The position numbers and the translations under genes are program-made. The notes below the pieces were generated by a model, which was given only the letters and a program-made list of their open reading frames with translations, did not search any database and had not been told where the DNA came from. From Candidatus Melainabacteria bacterium (GTDB lineage: Bacteria > Cyanobacteriota > Vampirovibrionia > LMEP-6097), in NCBI GenBank assembly GCA_028817775.1, contig JAPPOW010000240.1:1-15730 (forward strand): DNA of 15,730 nucleotides, given 5' to 3'. Of the stretch, positions 1-6,320 are shown piece by piece. Position 1 is the stretch's first letter. The number at the start of each line of letters is the position of its first letter.

Positions 1-1
1 G

Positions 2-322
2 GCTGAGGTTGAGAATTTTGTTTTCAAGCATTTGCTTGAAAACTTCAATAGCAACAAAATTCAATTTTATAGAACTAGCGCAGGCTCAGAAATTGATTTT
101 ATTGTTGATACTGATGACGGTGTGGATTGTATTGAAGTGAAATATTCTGGGCGGATTAATTCAAGAACTAAGATGCCAGCGAATATTAGTCGCTTTGTTG
201 AGGATCATAAGCAATTCAGGTTTAATCGTAAGATTTTAATTACCAAGGAGTTCTTGAAAATTGATGAGGAGAATAAAGAGTACTTTATTCCTGCTGCTTT
301 GTTTCCATTGTTAAAGCTTTGA
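2..322 (+). CDS. AAA ATPase, DUF4143-type C-terminal part (5' truncated)
   Basis: This is the last 106 codons of a gene that begins before the window; the frame is open from base 2. The visible part reads AEVENFVFKHLLEN, then FYRTSAGSEIDFIVD, then CIEVKYSGR. That is the usual C-terminal DUF4143 arrangement of ATPase_2/DUF4143 proteins: a helix with ENFV, then a nuclease-like strand pair ending in E-V-K. These proteins have an N-terminal P-loop AAA domain, and that part is outside the window. Many are chromosomal orphans of unclear role, some suspected to act in toxin-antitoxin or defence settings; nothing here decides that. The TTG at 32 is not a real start, because conserved sequence continues upstream. 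The gene converges on the minus-strand gene ending at 350. Confidence 0.75.
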   Translation, partial: AEVENFVFKHLLENFNSNKIQFYRTSAGSEIDFIVDTDDGVDCIEVKYSGRINSRTKMPANISRFVEDHKQFRFNRKILITKEFLKIDEENKEYFIPAALFPLLKL

Positions 323-327
323 GGCTT

Positions 328-346
328 CTAGCTAAATTAGGGCTAG
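328..346. terminator. Weak hairpin between convergent genes
   Basis: CTAGC at 328-332 pairs with GCTAG at 342-346 across a 9-base loop, in the 27-base gap between two converging genes. There is no T-run, so a terminator role is only suggested by position. Confidence 0.2.
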
Positions 347-349
347 GTC

Positions 350-901
350 TTAAACTCCAAATTGAACAGTTCTATCACCAAAATTAGCTAATAATTCCAT
401 ACGTCTTCTACGAAAGTCGTTTAATTGTCCATCCTCAGCTTTAAGTTTAGTTAACTCAGTAGGAGCTTGATTGATTTCCTTATCTTTAGTTTGTTTTGCA
501 TTAGCGGCTTGGCTGAAATTAGTTATTGCTAGCTTAATACCAAAGTGTCGTTCTATTATTGATTTGACTTCTGCTAATGAAGGCTCTGGGAGACCCAGTT
601 TTCGCATCCATAGATCACTCGTTCTCCACCACGTTTCTAGATGAATTTGTGCAGCTTCAGGGTCTGTTGCTAGTGCGTCTCGTACTTGCTCTCTGATTTG
701 TTCTGGTTCAACAAAGGCTGCACTTGCACCAATAAATCTTTCGAATCCTTCCTTGAGGAAGCCCTCTAAGGCTACAGATCCATCTACAGCTTCAGCCATC
801 TCAACTAAGGATTGAGGATCAAAACAGCCGACTATTGGACTTTTGAGTACAGTCCTTCTGTGTCTATCAACTTTATTTGCTGTTGTATCTGAGCAATCCA
901 C
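350..901 (-). CDS. Unrecognised protein downstream of atpD
   Basis: I do not recognise this 183-residue protein. It starts with GTG 11 bases after the atpD stop codon, on the same strand, so it is probably cotranscribed with atpD. It looks soluble and mostly helical: there is no signal peptide or membrane segment. Residues about 35-125 are rich in E, A and L (EGFLKEGFERFIGASAAFVEP, HLETWWRTSDLWMRKLG). The tail from about 135 is charged and probably disordered, with an RRRR patch near 164-167. It occupies the place where the epsilon subunit gene atpC is often found, but it has no resemblance to AtpC, which is shorter and begins with a beta-sandwich. No Shine-Dalgarno site precedes the GTG, so the start is uncertain; Met35 is an alternative. 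Confidence 0.65.
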   Translation of the reverse strand: MDCSDTTANKVDRHRRTVLKSPIVGCFDPQSLVEMAEAVDGSVALEGFLKEGFERFIGASAAFVEPEQIREQVRDALATDPEAAQIHLETWWRTSDLWMRKLGLPEPSLAEVKSIIERHFGIKLAITNFSQAANAKQTKDKEINQAPTELTKLKAEDGQLNDFRRRRMELLANFGDRTVQFGV

Positions 902-912
902 TAGAGGGGTTT

Positions 913-2343
913 CTAAGCTTCAGCTTTCATCTTGTTAGCTTTCTCGATAACTTCATCGATACCAGCAACCATATAGAAAGCTTGCTCAGGAAGATCATCA
1001 TATTTACCTTCAAGGATTTCTTTGAAGGACTTGATTGTATCCTCTAGCTTGACGTACTTACCAGGTGAACCTGTGAAAACTTCAGCTACGTGGAATGGCT
1101 GTGAAAGGAATTTCTGGATCTTACGAGCACGGTAAACAACTGCTTTGTCCTCGTCAGTCAATTCATCCATACCAAGAATTGCAATGATGTCCTGAAGTTC
1201 TTTGTACTTCTGAAGGATGTTCTGTACTGCACGAGCAACATCGTAGTGCTCATTACCAACAACGTCAGCCTTAAGTGCTGTAGAAGTTGAATCAAGTGGA
1301 TCTACTGCTGGGTAAATACCAAGCTCAGCGATTTGTCTTGAAAGTACAGTAGTAGCATCCAAGTGAGCAAATGTAGTTGCTGGAGCCGGGTCAGTCAAGT
1401 CGTCCGCTGGAACGTAGATCGCTTGTACTGAAGTAATTGAACCCTTGTTAGTTGAAGTAATTCTTTCTTGCAGTTGACCCATCTCGTTAGCTAGAGTCGG
1501 CTGGTAACCAACTGCTGAAGGCATACGACCAAGAAGTGCTGATACCTCAGAACCTGCTTGAGTAAATCTGAAAATATTGTCAACGAAAAGAAGAGTGTCC
1601 TTACCTTCTTCATCACGGAAGTGCTCTGCCATAGTCAAACCAGTAAGAGCAACACGCATACGTGCTCCAGGAGGCTCATTCATCTGACCGTAAACCAGAC
1701 CAACTTTATCGATTACGCCTGATTCTTTCATCTCTTCCCAGAGGTCGTTACCCTCACGAGTACGCTCACCTACACCGGAGAAAACTGAAATACCATCGTG
1801 CGCTTTGGCTACGTTGTTGATCAGCTCCATAATTAGAACCGTTTTACCAACACCAGCACCACCGAATAAACCAATCTTCCCGCCTTTGACATATGGAGTA
1901 AGAAGGTCGATAACTTTAATACCAGTCTCGAAAATTTCAACCTCTGTACTTTGCTCAGAAAGTGCTGGAGGATCACGGTGGATTGAACTAAATTTCTTAG
2001 TCTTAATGTCGCCAGCCTCGTCAACTGGTTCACCAAGTACATTCATGATTCTACCGAGAGTCGCTTCGCCCACTGGAACTGAGATTGGTGCACCAGTGTC
2101 TTGAACATCCATACCGCGAGTCAAACCTTCAGTTGAACTCATTGCAATTGAACGAACACGGTTGTCACCAAGTATCAATTGAACTTCAGTTACCAGATTG
2201 ATTTCTTGTCCTGCTGGGTTTTTGCCTTGAATCTTCAATGCGTTATAAATTTCTGGGAGCTCGCCTGCTGGGAACTCAACATCTACTACAGGGCCAATGA
2301 CCTGTACGATTTTGCCTAGTGCTGTTTTTTCTTTTACTGCCAT
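913..2343 (-). CDS. atpD: F-type ATP synthase, beta subunit
   Basis: This is the catalytic beta subunit of the F1 sector, which makes or hydrolyses ATP at the membrane-bound rotary ATP synthase. The 476-residue length is normal. All family landmarks are present: Walker A GGAGVGKT (about 161-168), GERTREGNDL with the catalytic glutamate near 193, Walker B LLFVDN (about 251-256), the ATP synthase signature PAVDPLDSTS, and a DELTDEDK loop in the C-terminal domain. I use the ATG at 2343 (MAVKEK) and not the TTG two codons upstream. Neither has a Shine-Dalgarno site, but a TAAAAT hexamer lies 7 bases before the ATG, which suggests an almost leaderless message. No other F1 or a/b/c stator and ring subunit gene is nearby, and the next gene downstream is not atpC. 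The separation of beta from the main cluster resembles cyanobacterial organisation. Confidence 0.97.
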   Translation of the reverse strand: MAVKEKTALGKIVQVIGPVVDVEFPAGELPEIYNALKIQGKNPAGQEINLVTEVQLILGDNRVRSIAMSSTEGLTRGMDVQDTGAPISVPVGEATLGRIMNVLGEPVDEAGDIKTKKFSSIHRDPPALSEQSTEVEIFETGIKVIDLLTPYVKGGKIGLFGGAGVGKTVLIMELINNVAKAHDGISVFSGVGERTREGNDLWEEMKESGVIDKVGLVYGQMNEPPGARMRVALTGLTMAEHFRDEEGKDTLLFVDNIFRFTQAGSEVSALLGRMPSAVGYQPTLANEMGQLQERITSTNKGSITSVQAIYVPADDLTDPAPATTFAHLDATTVLSRQIAELGIYPAVDPLDSTSTALKADVVGNEHYDVARAVQNILQKYKELQDIIAILGMDELTDEDKAVVYRARKIQKFLSQPFHVAEVFTGSPGKYVKLEDTIKSFKEILEGKYDDLPEQAFYMVAGIDEVIEKANKMKAEA

Positions 2344-2350
2344 GAGCAAG

Positions 2351-2356
2351 ATTTTA
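2351..2356 (-). promoter_or_regulatory. -10 element of atpD
   Basis: TAAAAT on the minus strand, ending 7 bases before the atpD ATG. The predicted transcription start falls at about 2344, one base before the start codon. No convincing -35 was found. Confidence 0.45.
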
Positions 2357-2401
2357 TCATTGAAAAAAGCCTACAATTCTTGGGATTTTTTGAAGAAAGC
2401 G

Positions 2402-2407
2402 TATAAT
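2402..2407 (+). promoter_or_regulatory. -10 element of the 2416 gene
   Basis: A perfect TATAAT ends 8 bases before the ATG at 2416. TTGGGA at 2380-2385 is a fair -35 (4 of 6) with a 16-base spacer. The predicted start at 2414-2416 leaves no room for a ribosome binding site. Confidence 0.6.
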
Positions 2408-2415
2408 ATGTAAAG

Positions 2416-3195
2416 ATGCAAGGTAATAAAAAACTAAGATTTGACCTAATTTCAGCAGCTTTGCAGCAAGTTCTAGCCTTGCTAGAAGATGGTACTTGGC
2501 TTGCTGGGCTGGAGCCTGCTGATAAGTCACTCAGTTTACATGGGCAGCTTGACCATATCGCTCAAGCCATGATCCAGGCTTACAAGGCACGAACTGATGA
2601 AAAGTTTTGGCAAGTATATTGGAGCTTGCTAGAGCAAGCAAGCTCGGAGCATGAAGATTTTGAATACAATCCAGTTTTTGAGCGAGAGCATATAGATTTT
2701 GCAATTCGTAATGCTTTCTTTTACTATCTCTCTGCAATTGCTTTGATTCCTGATCTCTATCAAAGAAGTCGTGGCAGAGTGATTAGTGCGCAAGAATACC
2801 GTGAGGCAGCCAGAAAGATTATGGAGCTCGGTTATCATTTATCAAAGTTTCACTTCGATGTGTTTCGGGCATTTGTTTACGCTACTAGTAAAACCAAATC
2901 TGGTGTGAGCTCCAACTTGCATCAATATGATCTGGCTTGTTTTGAACTGAGTGAGGATTTGGTACTTGCTATGAGTGATCGCGCTCGTGATTTGATTCAA
3001 GTAGAAGCTAAGAAACTTGATGCCAAGGCTAAATTGCGTATCGATCAACCTACCATTGGTTGTCCTGCTCTTTATGCTAGTGGCGGGCAGATCAATATGA
3101 TAGAGCTACTCTACCAGCAGGTCTTGGCTTACTTAGATTCAGTTTCTTTCTTTGATTCTTCTTTGGAAGCTGATTTATTAGTTGAATCGATATAG
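2416..3195 (+). CDS. Unrecognised soluble helical protein
   Basis: I cannot name this 259-residue protein. It has no signal peptide and no clear membrane segment, although FAIRNAFFYYLSAIALIPDLYQ (about 95-116) is hydrophobic. Predicted structure is nearly all helix, with a stretch of aromatic and charged residues (EKFWQVYWSLLEQ, ELGYHLSKFHFDVFRAF). It is transcribed divergently from atpD across a 72-base gap that holds a promoter for each direction. The ATG at 2416 is chosen because a perfect TATAAT ends 8 bases before it; no Shine-Dalgarno site is present. Its last 67 bases overlap the 3' end of atpZ on the opposite strand. Coding composition matches its neighbours, so I take it as a real gene of unknown function. 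Confidence 0.75.
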   Translation: MQGNKKLRFDLISAALQQVLALLEDGTWLAGLEPADKSLSLHGQLDHIAQAMIQAYKARTDEKFWQVYWSLLEQASSEHEDFEYNPVFEREHIDFAIRNAFFYYLSAIALIPDLYQRSRGRVISAQEYREAARKIMELGYHLSKFHFDVFRAFVYATSKTKSGVSSNLHQYDLACFELSEDLVLAMSDRARDLIQVEAKKLDAKAKLRIDQPTIGCPALYASGGQINMIELLYQQVLAYLDSVSFFDSSLEADLLVESI

Positions 3196-3359
3196 CGCTT
3201 GATTCTTACAATAGCAATGAGGAAACCACAGGCTGTTGCAATCAAGATCGAGAATGCAACATAGTTACCATCTCTAGTTTTTTCTAACCAGGCGCCAATG
3301 AAGTAGCCAATTGCTACTGTGGCTGGAACTACATATGCAAGGTCATGAAGGCTTCGCAA
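3129..3359 (-). CDS. atpZ: AtpZ/AtpI-family small membrane protein
   Basis: This 76-residue protein has two membrane helices (about residues 7-24 and 32-52) and a charged lysine/glutamate tail. The pattern VVPATVAIGYFIGAWLEK, then a short polar turn, then GFLIAIVRIKRYI, is that of the AtpZ/AtpI (ATPase_gene1) family. These genes normally stand first in an ATP synthase operon, and the products are thought to help ion transport or c-ring assembly. Here it is last in a lexA-led operon, and no atpB follows. The start is a TTG two bases after the stop of the preceding 39-residue gene; no better start exists before an in-frame stop at 3393-3395. The 3' end overlaps the convergent gene ending at 3195. 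Confidence 0.7.
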   Translation of the reverse strand: MRSLHDLAYVVPATVAIGYFIGAWLEKTRDGNYVAFSILIATACGFLIAIVRIKRYIDSTNKSASKEESKKETESK

Positions 3360-3361
3360 AA

Positions 3362-3481
3362 CTACTTGACTAATTCTTTGAGTAGAGGAATCTTATCAGC
3401 GTGCTCGCCTGCGTAAAGTGCAAACACAATCAGAGCAAGGACAAATACTGGAAATATGTAAGCTACTATTACTGGATTCAT
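3362..3481 (-). CDS. 39-residue single-pass membrane peptide
   Basis: A very short gene, below common length cut-offs, encoding one hydrophobic helix (about residues 4-23: VIVAYIFPVFVLALIVFALY) followed by a charged tail ending LLKELVK. Its ATG overlaps the stop codon of the upstream gene as ATGA, and atpZ starts two bases after its own stop, so all three look translationally coupled. An AGGAAAG stretch just before the ATG is a plausible ribosome binding site. The tight packing is the main evidence that it is real. I do not recognise a family; a small accessory subunit of a membrane complex is a guess. Confidence 0.6.
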   Translation of the reverse strand: MNPVIVAYIFPVFVLALIVFALYAGEHADKIPLLKELVK

Positions 3482-3666
3482 TCTTTCCTGACCCCCTTTG
3501 TTTGGTCAATTCTGAGACTACATAAGCATGCAGCTGCTAGTGCCATTATACCAAGAAGTAAATAGATTATGCATAGATCAAAGTTGATTTTGGATGTGTC
3601 GTTGCCAAAAACAATATCCTTCATGTATACCCCAAAGAAAGAGCATAGTGAGAAGCCTGCTGCCAA
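3478..3666 (-). CDS. Small two-helix membrane protein between lexA and atpZ
   Basis: This protein has at least 62 residues, with two hydrophobic stretches: LAAGFSLCSFFGVY at the start and LCIIYLLLGIMALAAACLCS near the end. It lies between lexA and the 39-residue gene and shares an ATGA overlap with the latter. The TTG start used here has no ribosome binding site and would begin in the middle of the first membrane helix. The frame is open for another 25 codons upstream, back to 3741, and that part reads like protein (KFDRLLKENYYKSLSTIS). The true start is therefore probably upstream and non-canonical; an ATA at 3729-3727 has AAGGA nine bases before it. I do not recognise the family; neighbouring atpZ makes an ATP-synthase accessory role possible but unproved. 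Confidence 0.55.
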   Translation of the reverse strand: MAAGFSLCSFFGVYMKDIVFGNDTSKINFDLCIIYLLLGIMALAAACLCSLRIDQTKGVRKE

Positions 3667-3730
3667 AGAGATAGTGCTTAGAGATTTATAGTAATTCTCT
3701 TTGAGTAGTCTATCGAATTTAACTGCTATT

Positions 3731-4435
3731 TTAGGTTTTCCTTACAACACCTTTGACAATACCTTGAATCTTCAAATCATCTTGCCTAGGGTCAATGAAG
3801 ATAGGATTCATTGTTGGGTTTTCGGGTTGCAGACGCACTCGAGCATCTTCCTTAAAGTAACGCTTGAGAGTTGCTGCTTCATCATTAACTAATGCAACAA
3901 CGATTTCACCATTGCGGGCTGCTTCCCTTGGTTCAATCAATACTAGGTCTCCATCAGAAATTAAGGCGTCAATCATACTCTCACCTTTGACTTTGAGGGC
4001 ATAGCAACCATCTGGAAAATAAGTGTCGAGTTCTAGGAAGTCATTGGCTCTATCCATAACGTCTAGCGGTGCACCAGCGGCAATCTTACCGAGAATAGGA
4101 ATTTGTGAACGTTCAACTTGGAACTCAGCGCCTGCTTCTAGTGAGCGCTTATCAAACTTGCCGTGGAATTTTTGGGATTTGCTGATCTCTGGAAATTTTT
4201 CCTGGCAGTGTAGCATCACTTCATCGTCACAAATTTGTACTGAGCGAGCTGAGCCGGTATTCCAGCTGACAGCTTCCTTCTTGCGTAAAGCTGACATGTG
4301 ATATTGCAAGGTGCCCTTGGTGATGCCCATCTCTGCAGCGATCTCATCAAGAGTCGGCGGGTAATTGTGCTGATTGGTAAGCTTGTAAATTACTTCAGCG
4401 GTTTCTTCTTGTTTGGGTGAAAGTCTTGTAGCCAT
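3731..4435 (-). CDS. lexA: LexA repressor, SOS regulator
   Basis: LexA represses DNA-damage genes and inactivates itself by self-cleavage when RecA filaments form. Residues 1-55 are the winged-helix DNA-binding domain (SPKQEETAEVIYKL, YPPTLDEIAAEMGI). The C-terminal S24 peptidase domain has the Ala120-Gly121 cleavage bond in LGKIAAGAP, catalytic Ser153 in KGESM and catalytic Lys191 in ATLKRY. At 234 residues it is longer than the common ~200, mainly through a linker of about 50 residues. It has a classical ribosome binding site, AAGGAGA, eight bases before the ATG, unlike most genes here. A promoter and a perfect inverted repeat lie just upstream, suggesting autoregulation. Downstream genes for two tiny membrane proteins and AtpZ are packed closely enough to be in its operon. 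Confidence 0.96.
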   Translation of the reverse strand: MATRLSPKQEETAEVIYKLTNQHNYPPTLDEIAAEMGITKGTLQYHMSALRKKEAVSWNTGSARSVQICDDEVMLHCQEKFPEISKSQKFHGKFDKRSLEAGAEFQVERSQIPILGKIAAGAPLDVMDRANDFLELDTYFPDGCYALKVKGESMIDALISDGDLVLIEPREAARNGEIVVALVNDEAATLKRYFKEDARVRLQPENPTMNPIFIDPRQDDLKIQGIVKGVVRKT

Positions 4436-4445
4436 CTATAGTTCT

Positions 4446-4496
4446 CCTTAGATTAATACTTACCCATATAGTAGCATATGGATGTATGAATTACAA
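4446..4496 (-). promoter_or_regulatory. lexA promoter and ribosome binding site
   Basis: On the minus strand, TTGTAA (4491-4496) and TACTAT (4468-4473) are separated by exactly 17 bases and match -35 and -10 at 4 of 6 each. This gives a leader of about 25 bases that carries AAGGAGA near its end. It is the only clearly leadered promoter in the window. Confidence 0.5.
4465..4488. promoter_or_regulatory. Candidate LexA operator
   Basis: CATAT-N6-ATATG at 4465-4480 is a perfect 16-base inverted repeat covering the lexA -10. An overlapping CATA-N6-TATG follows at 4475-4488, so half-sites recur every 10 bases, about one helical turn. Position over the lexA promoter suggests autorepression. The motif is not the E. 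coli (CTGT-N8-ACAG) or Bacillus (GAAC-N4-GTTC) LexA box. Confidence 0.45.
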
Positions 4497-4523
4497 GAGT
4501 ATGGAGTTTAATCTGTCGATATC

Positions 4524-5006
4524 TTAAATAAAGCTCAGTAGCATAATTGCGCCAAGCACAAAATTAACTCTGTGGAGCACTTCACTTTGTTTGTGTAGTT
4601 TGGAGAACTCATCAGAATCGTTCTCATAGGCTTCCACAATTGCTGGCGACAAATTCATAGCTATATGTAGACTAATTGCGACAATGGCTAATGCCAAAAT
4701 TGTCGAGTTAAGCAGAGCAGAATTAAGTAGCTTGGTCACTTCCTCACCTGTACCAGTAGTAATGAAGAAGCTGAACTTAGCTACGTAAATGAATTCTACC
4801 AACTTAGTTAGTGCTATAAGAATTGCAGAGACTTTGATCCAAGAAGCAAACTTGCCAAAGACTTCTACCATCAGGGTACCAGCTTCTTCTCTGCTCAAGT
4901 TATTAAAGAGTGAGGGCGCAACCAGTGCACCAATCACCAAAGTACCACCTGTGATAATCACCAAGCTGAAAATTTGAACTAGATTAAGTATCTCTTGCAA
5001 GGACAT
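4524..5006 (-). CDS. DUF4149-domain membrane protein
   Basis: This is a four-helix inner-membrane protein of about 160 residues. The N-terminal half has the DUF4149 pattern of a membrane helix with GALVAPSLF followed by a short loop, LSREEAG, and a second helix. The C-terminal end, FSKLHKQSEVLHRVNFVLGAIMLLSF, also matches the family, with a conserved histidine/asparagine helix. Its biochemical function is unknown. I start at the second ATG (5006). The first ATG (5012) is only two bases from a TAAAAT hexamer, while the second is eight bases away, the spacing seen at most other promoters here. It is divergent from tsaB. Confidence 0.75.
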   Translation of the reverse strand: MSLQEILNLVQIFSLVIITGGTLVIGALVAPSLFNNLSREEAGTLMVEVFGKFASWIKVSAILIALTKLVEFIYVAKFSFFITTGTGEEVTKLLNSALLNSTILALAIVAISLHIAMNLSPAIVEAYENDSDEFSKLHKQSEVLHRVNFVLGAIMLLSFI

Positions 5007-5014
5007 AAGCATCT

Positions 5015-5020
5015 ATTTTA
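5015..5020 (-). promoter_or_regulatory. -10 element of the DUF4149 gene
   Basis: TAAAAT on the minus strand ends eight bases before the ATG at 5006, which supports that start over the ATG at 5012. No ribosome binding site precedes either ATG. Confidence 0.4.
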
Positions 5021-5062
5021 ATCTATTAGCTTGTTTCGTGCAAATAAGTGCGGTAATTCTAG

Positions 5063-5068
5063 TACAAT
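5063..5068 (+). promoter_or_regulatory. -10 element of tsaB
   Basis: TACAAT ends eight bases before the GTG start of tsaB and predicts transcription from about 5075, two bases before the start codon. No clear -35 was found. Confidence 0.45.
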
Positions 5069-5076
5069 TATAACTC

Positions 5077-5631
5077 GTGTTAATACTAGCACTAGATTCA
5101 AGCCAGCATCAGCAATCCCTCGCTATCTATAATAGTGAGAGTGATACTCTGCTTGCCAATTGGGCTGGTGAGGGCAAATCCTCACAATTGATGCCAGTCT
5201 TGGTTGGTCTCTTTGCTGAGCTTCAAGTCAAGCCACAAGATCTAGATCTGCTCGTCTGCACCACTGGACCTGGTTCATTTACTGGGATTCGTACTGGGCT
5301 GACCTTGATCAAAACTCTAGCTGCACAGCTTGAACTCAAAACTTTAGCGCTTAATAATTTTCAGCTCTTGCGCTTTGATCAAAACTTGAGCGACTCTGAT
5401 CCAGTCATTATGCATGCTGGTAAAACTGATTACTTTATTTCACGGGCAGATGCTGATTATTTCTCATTTGAGAAAGAAGGATTGGAGCTAAAACAGTTCT
5501 CTAAGAATACAGCAGAACTTTTGATTGACTATTACAAAGCCAAGCCGGATGCAGAGTTGTTTGACTACCCAGAGCTTCAAGCCTATTACCTTAGGGAGCC
5601 GAGCATTAATAAAATGAAAGCTGCCATATAA
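5077..5631 (+). CDS. tsaB: tRNA t6A modification protein TsaB
   Basis: TsaB is the non-catalytic partner of TsaD in the complex that transfers threonylcarbamoyl to adenosine 37 of ANN-decoding tRNAs. The N-terminal ASKHA fold is clear: LILALDSSQ at the start, then TTGPGSFTGIRTGLTLIKTLA (about 62-82), the family's strongest signature. At 184 residues it is somewhat shorter than the usual 210-230, with a reduced C-terminal half, but it has no frameshift. The GTG start fits the MLILALD beginning and lies eight bases after TACAAT. The gene is followed seven bases later by a TPR-like gene. In many bacteria a rimI gene follows tsaB; none is here. Confidence 0.92.
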   Translation: MLILALDSSQHQQSLAIYNSESDTLLANWAGEGKSSQLMPVLVGLFAELQVKPQDLDLLVCTTGPGSFTGIRTGLTLIKTLAAQLELKTLALNNFQLLRFDQNLSDSDPVIMHAGKTDYFISRADADYFSFEKEGLELKQFSKNTAELLIDYYKAKPDAELFDYPELQAYYLREPSINKMKAAI

Positions 5632-5632
5632 T
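5627..5632 (+). promoter_or_regulatory. -10 element of the TPR gene, overlapping the tsaB stop
   Basis: A perfect TATAAT contains the TAA stop of tsaB and ends six bases before the next ATG. Standard spacing places transcription start on the A of that ATG (5639). No good -35 is visible. Confidence 0.5.
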
Positions 5633-5638
5633 TAAACT

Positions 5639-6232
5639 ATGGCTGATCAACAACAAGCCAGTGACTTGCTTGAACAAGGGCAAGCAAAGCAAGCGTCTGA
5701 GATCTATCAAGAACTTGGTCTGCAAGCTCATGCTGCCTATGCTGCAATCTTTGATCAAGACTTAGAGCGAGCTGCCAAATTAAACAAGGAAGCAGAGTAT
5801 TCACCGTTAAGCAAGTGGGTTGAATTTCTGTTGGGGCTGCTAGAAGCAAGTGATGACCAGCGTTTGGCTAGCCCAGGCTATTTGACTTGCCGGCTCTATA
5901 CTGAGGCAAGTATTGGTTACTTACTTGACTACCAGCTTGATGACTACCTGACTAAGTTAATCAAGCACCGCTATGATCTAGTACCGGTCTACCCAGAGAT
6001 ACTCAAGGATATAGGCTCGGCTTACTTGGCACGTAAGGATTATGAGACTGCACTTGAGTATCTAAATGAAGCCAAACAGAAATATGCTCAGGATGCAGGG
6101 GTCTACTATAAGTCAGCTATTGCTTATCTTGGTTTGGATATGCCAGATCAAGCTAAGCCTTGTATAGAGATGGTTGAGCGCTTGATTCCTGGATCAACTT
6201 TGGTTTCTCAACTCAAGCAAACCTTAGGTTAA
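5639..6232 (+). CDS. TPR-like protein
   Basis: This 197-residue soluble protein is made of helix pairs. The C-terminal half has recognisable tetratricopeptide spacing: PEILKDIGSAYLARKDYETALEYLNEAKQKYAQD followed by AGVYYKSAIAYLGLDMPDQAKPCIEMVERLIPG. The N-terminal part (ASDLLEQGQAKQASEIYQELG) also fits a degenerate repeat. TPR proteins are protein-binding scaffolds; the partner is unknown. It could be cotranscribed with tsaB, seven bases upstream, but it also has a perfect -10 overlapping the tsaB stop, so it can probably be expressed alone as a leaderless message. The flagellar genes begin 107 bases downstream. Confidence 0.75.
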   Translation: MADQQQASDLLEQGQAKQASEIYQELGLQAHAAYAAIFDQDLERAAKLNKEAEYSPLSKWVEFLLGLLEASDDQRLASPGYLTCRLYTEASIGYLLDYQLDDYLTKLIKHRYDLVPVYPEILKDIGSAYLARKDYETALEYLNEAKQKYAQDAGVYYKSAIAYLGLDMPDQAKPCIEMVERLIPGSTLVSQLKQTLG

Positions 6233-6281
6233 AACTTTCAATGCAAGTTTTTAAGTTATTTAGGGGATGTGTGATACAAAT

Positions 6282-6299
6282 ATAGTCCATTTGGACTAT
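6282..6299. repeat. Perfect inverted repeat upstream of flgM
   Basis: ATAGTCC and GGACTAT form a seven-base stem with a four-base loop, in the 107-base gap between the TPR gene and flgM. There is no clean T-run after it, so it may be either an operator for the flagellar genes or a weak terminator of the TPR gene. Confidence 0.4.
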
Positions 6300-6320
6300 C
6301 TAGCTTTTGGCTCAATAACG

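Noticed and set aside
350..901. Reading this gene as atpC (epsilon subunit)
   Set aside because: It is longer, almost wholly helical with a charged tail, and lacks the N-terminal beta-sandwich pattern of AtpC.
1805..2104. Plus-strand frame of about 100 codons, and a minus-strand frame at 1833-2042
   Set aside because: Both lie wholly inside the highly conserved atpD gene in other frames and have no family resemblance.
2344..2349. TTG two codons upstream as the atpD start
   Set aside because: The ATG gives the usual beginning and better spacing from the TAAAAT hexamer.
2626..2641. GCTTGC-TAGA-GCAAGC hairpin
   Set aside because: It is inside a coding region and of a size expected by chance in leucine/alanine/glutamine codon runs.
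6252..6280. Possible sigma-28 promoter for flgM
   Set aside because: Only GATA of the -10 and a weak TAAG match, and the spacing does not fit the consensus.
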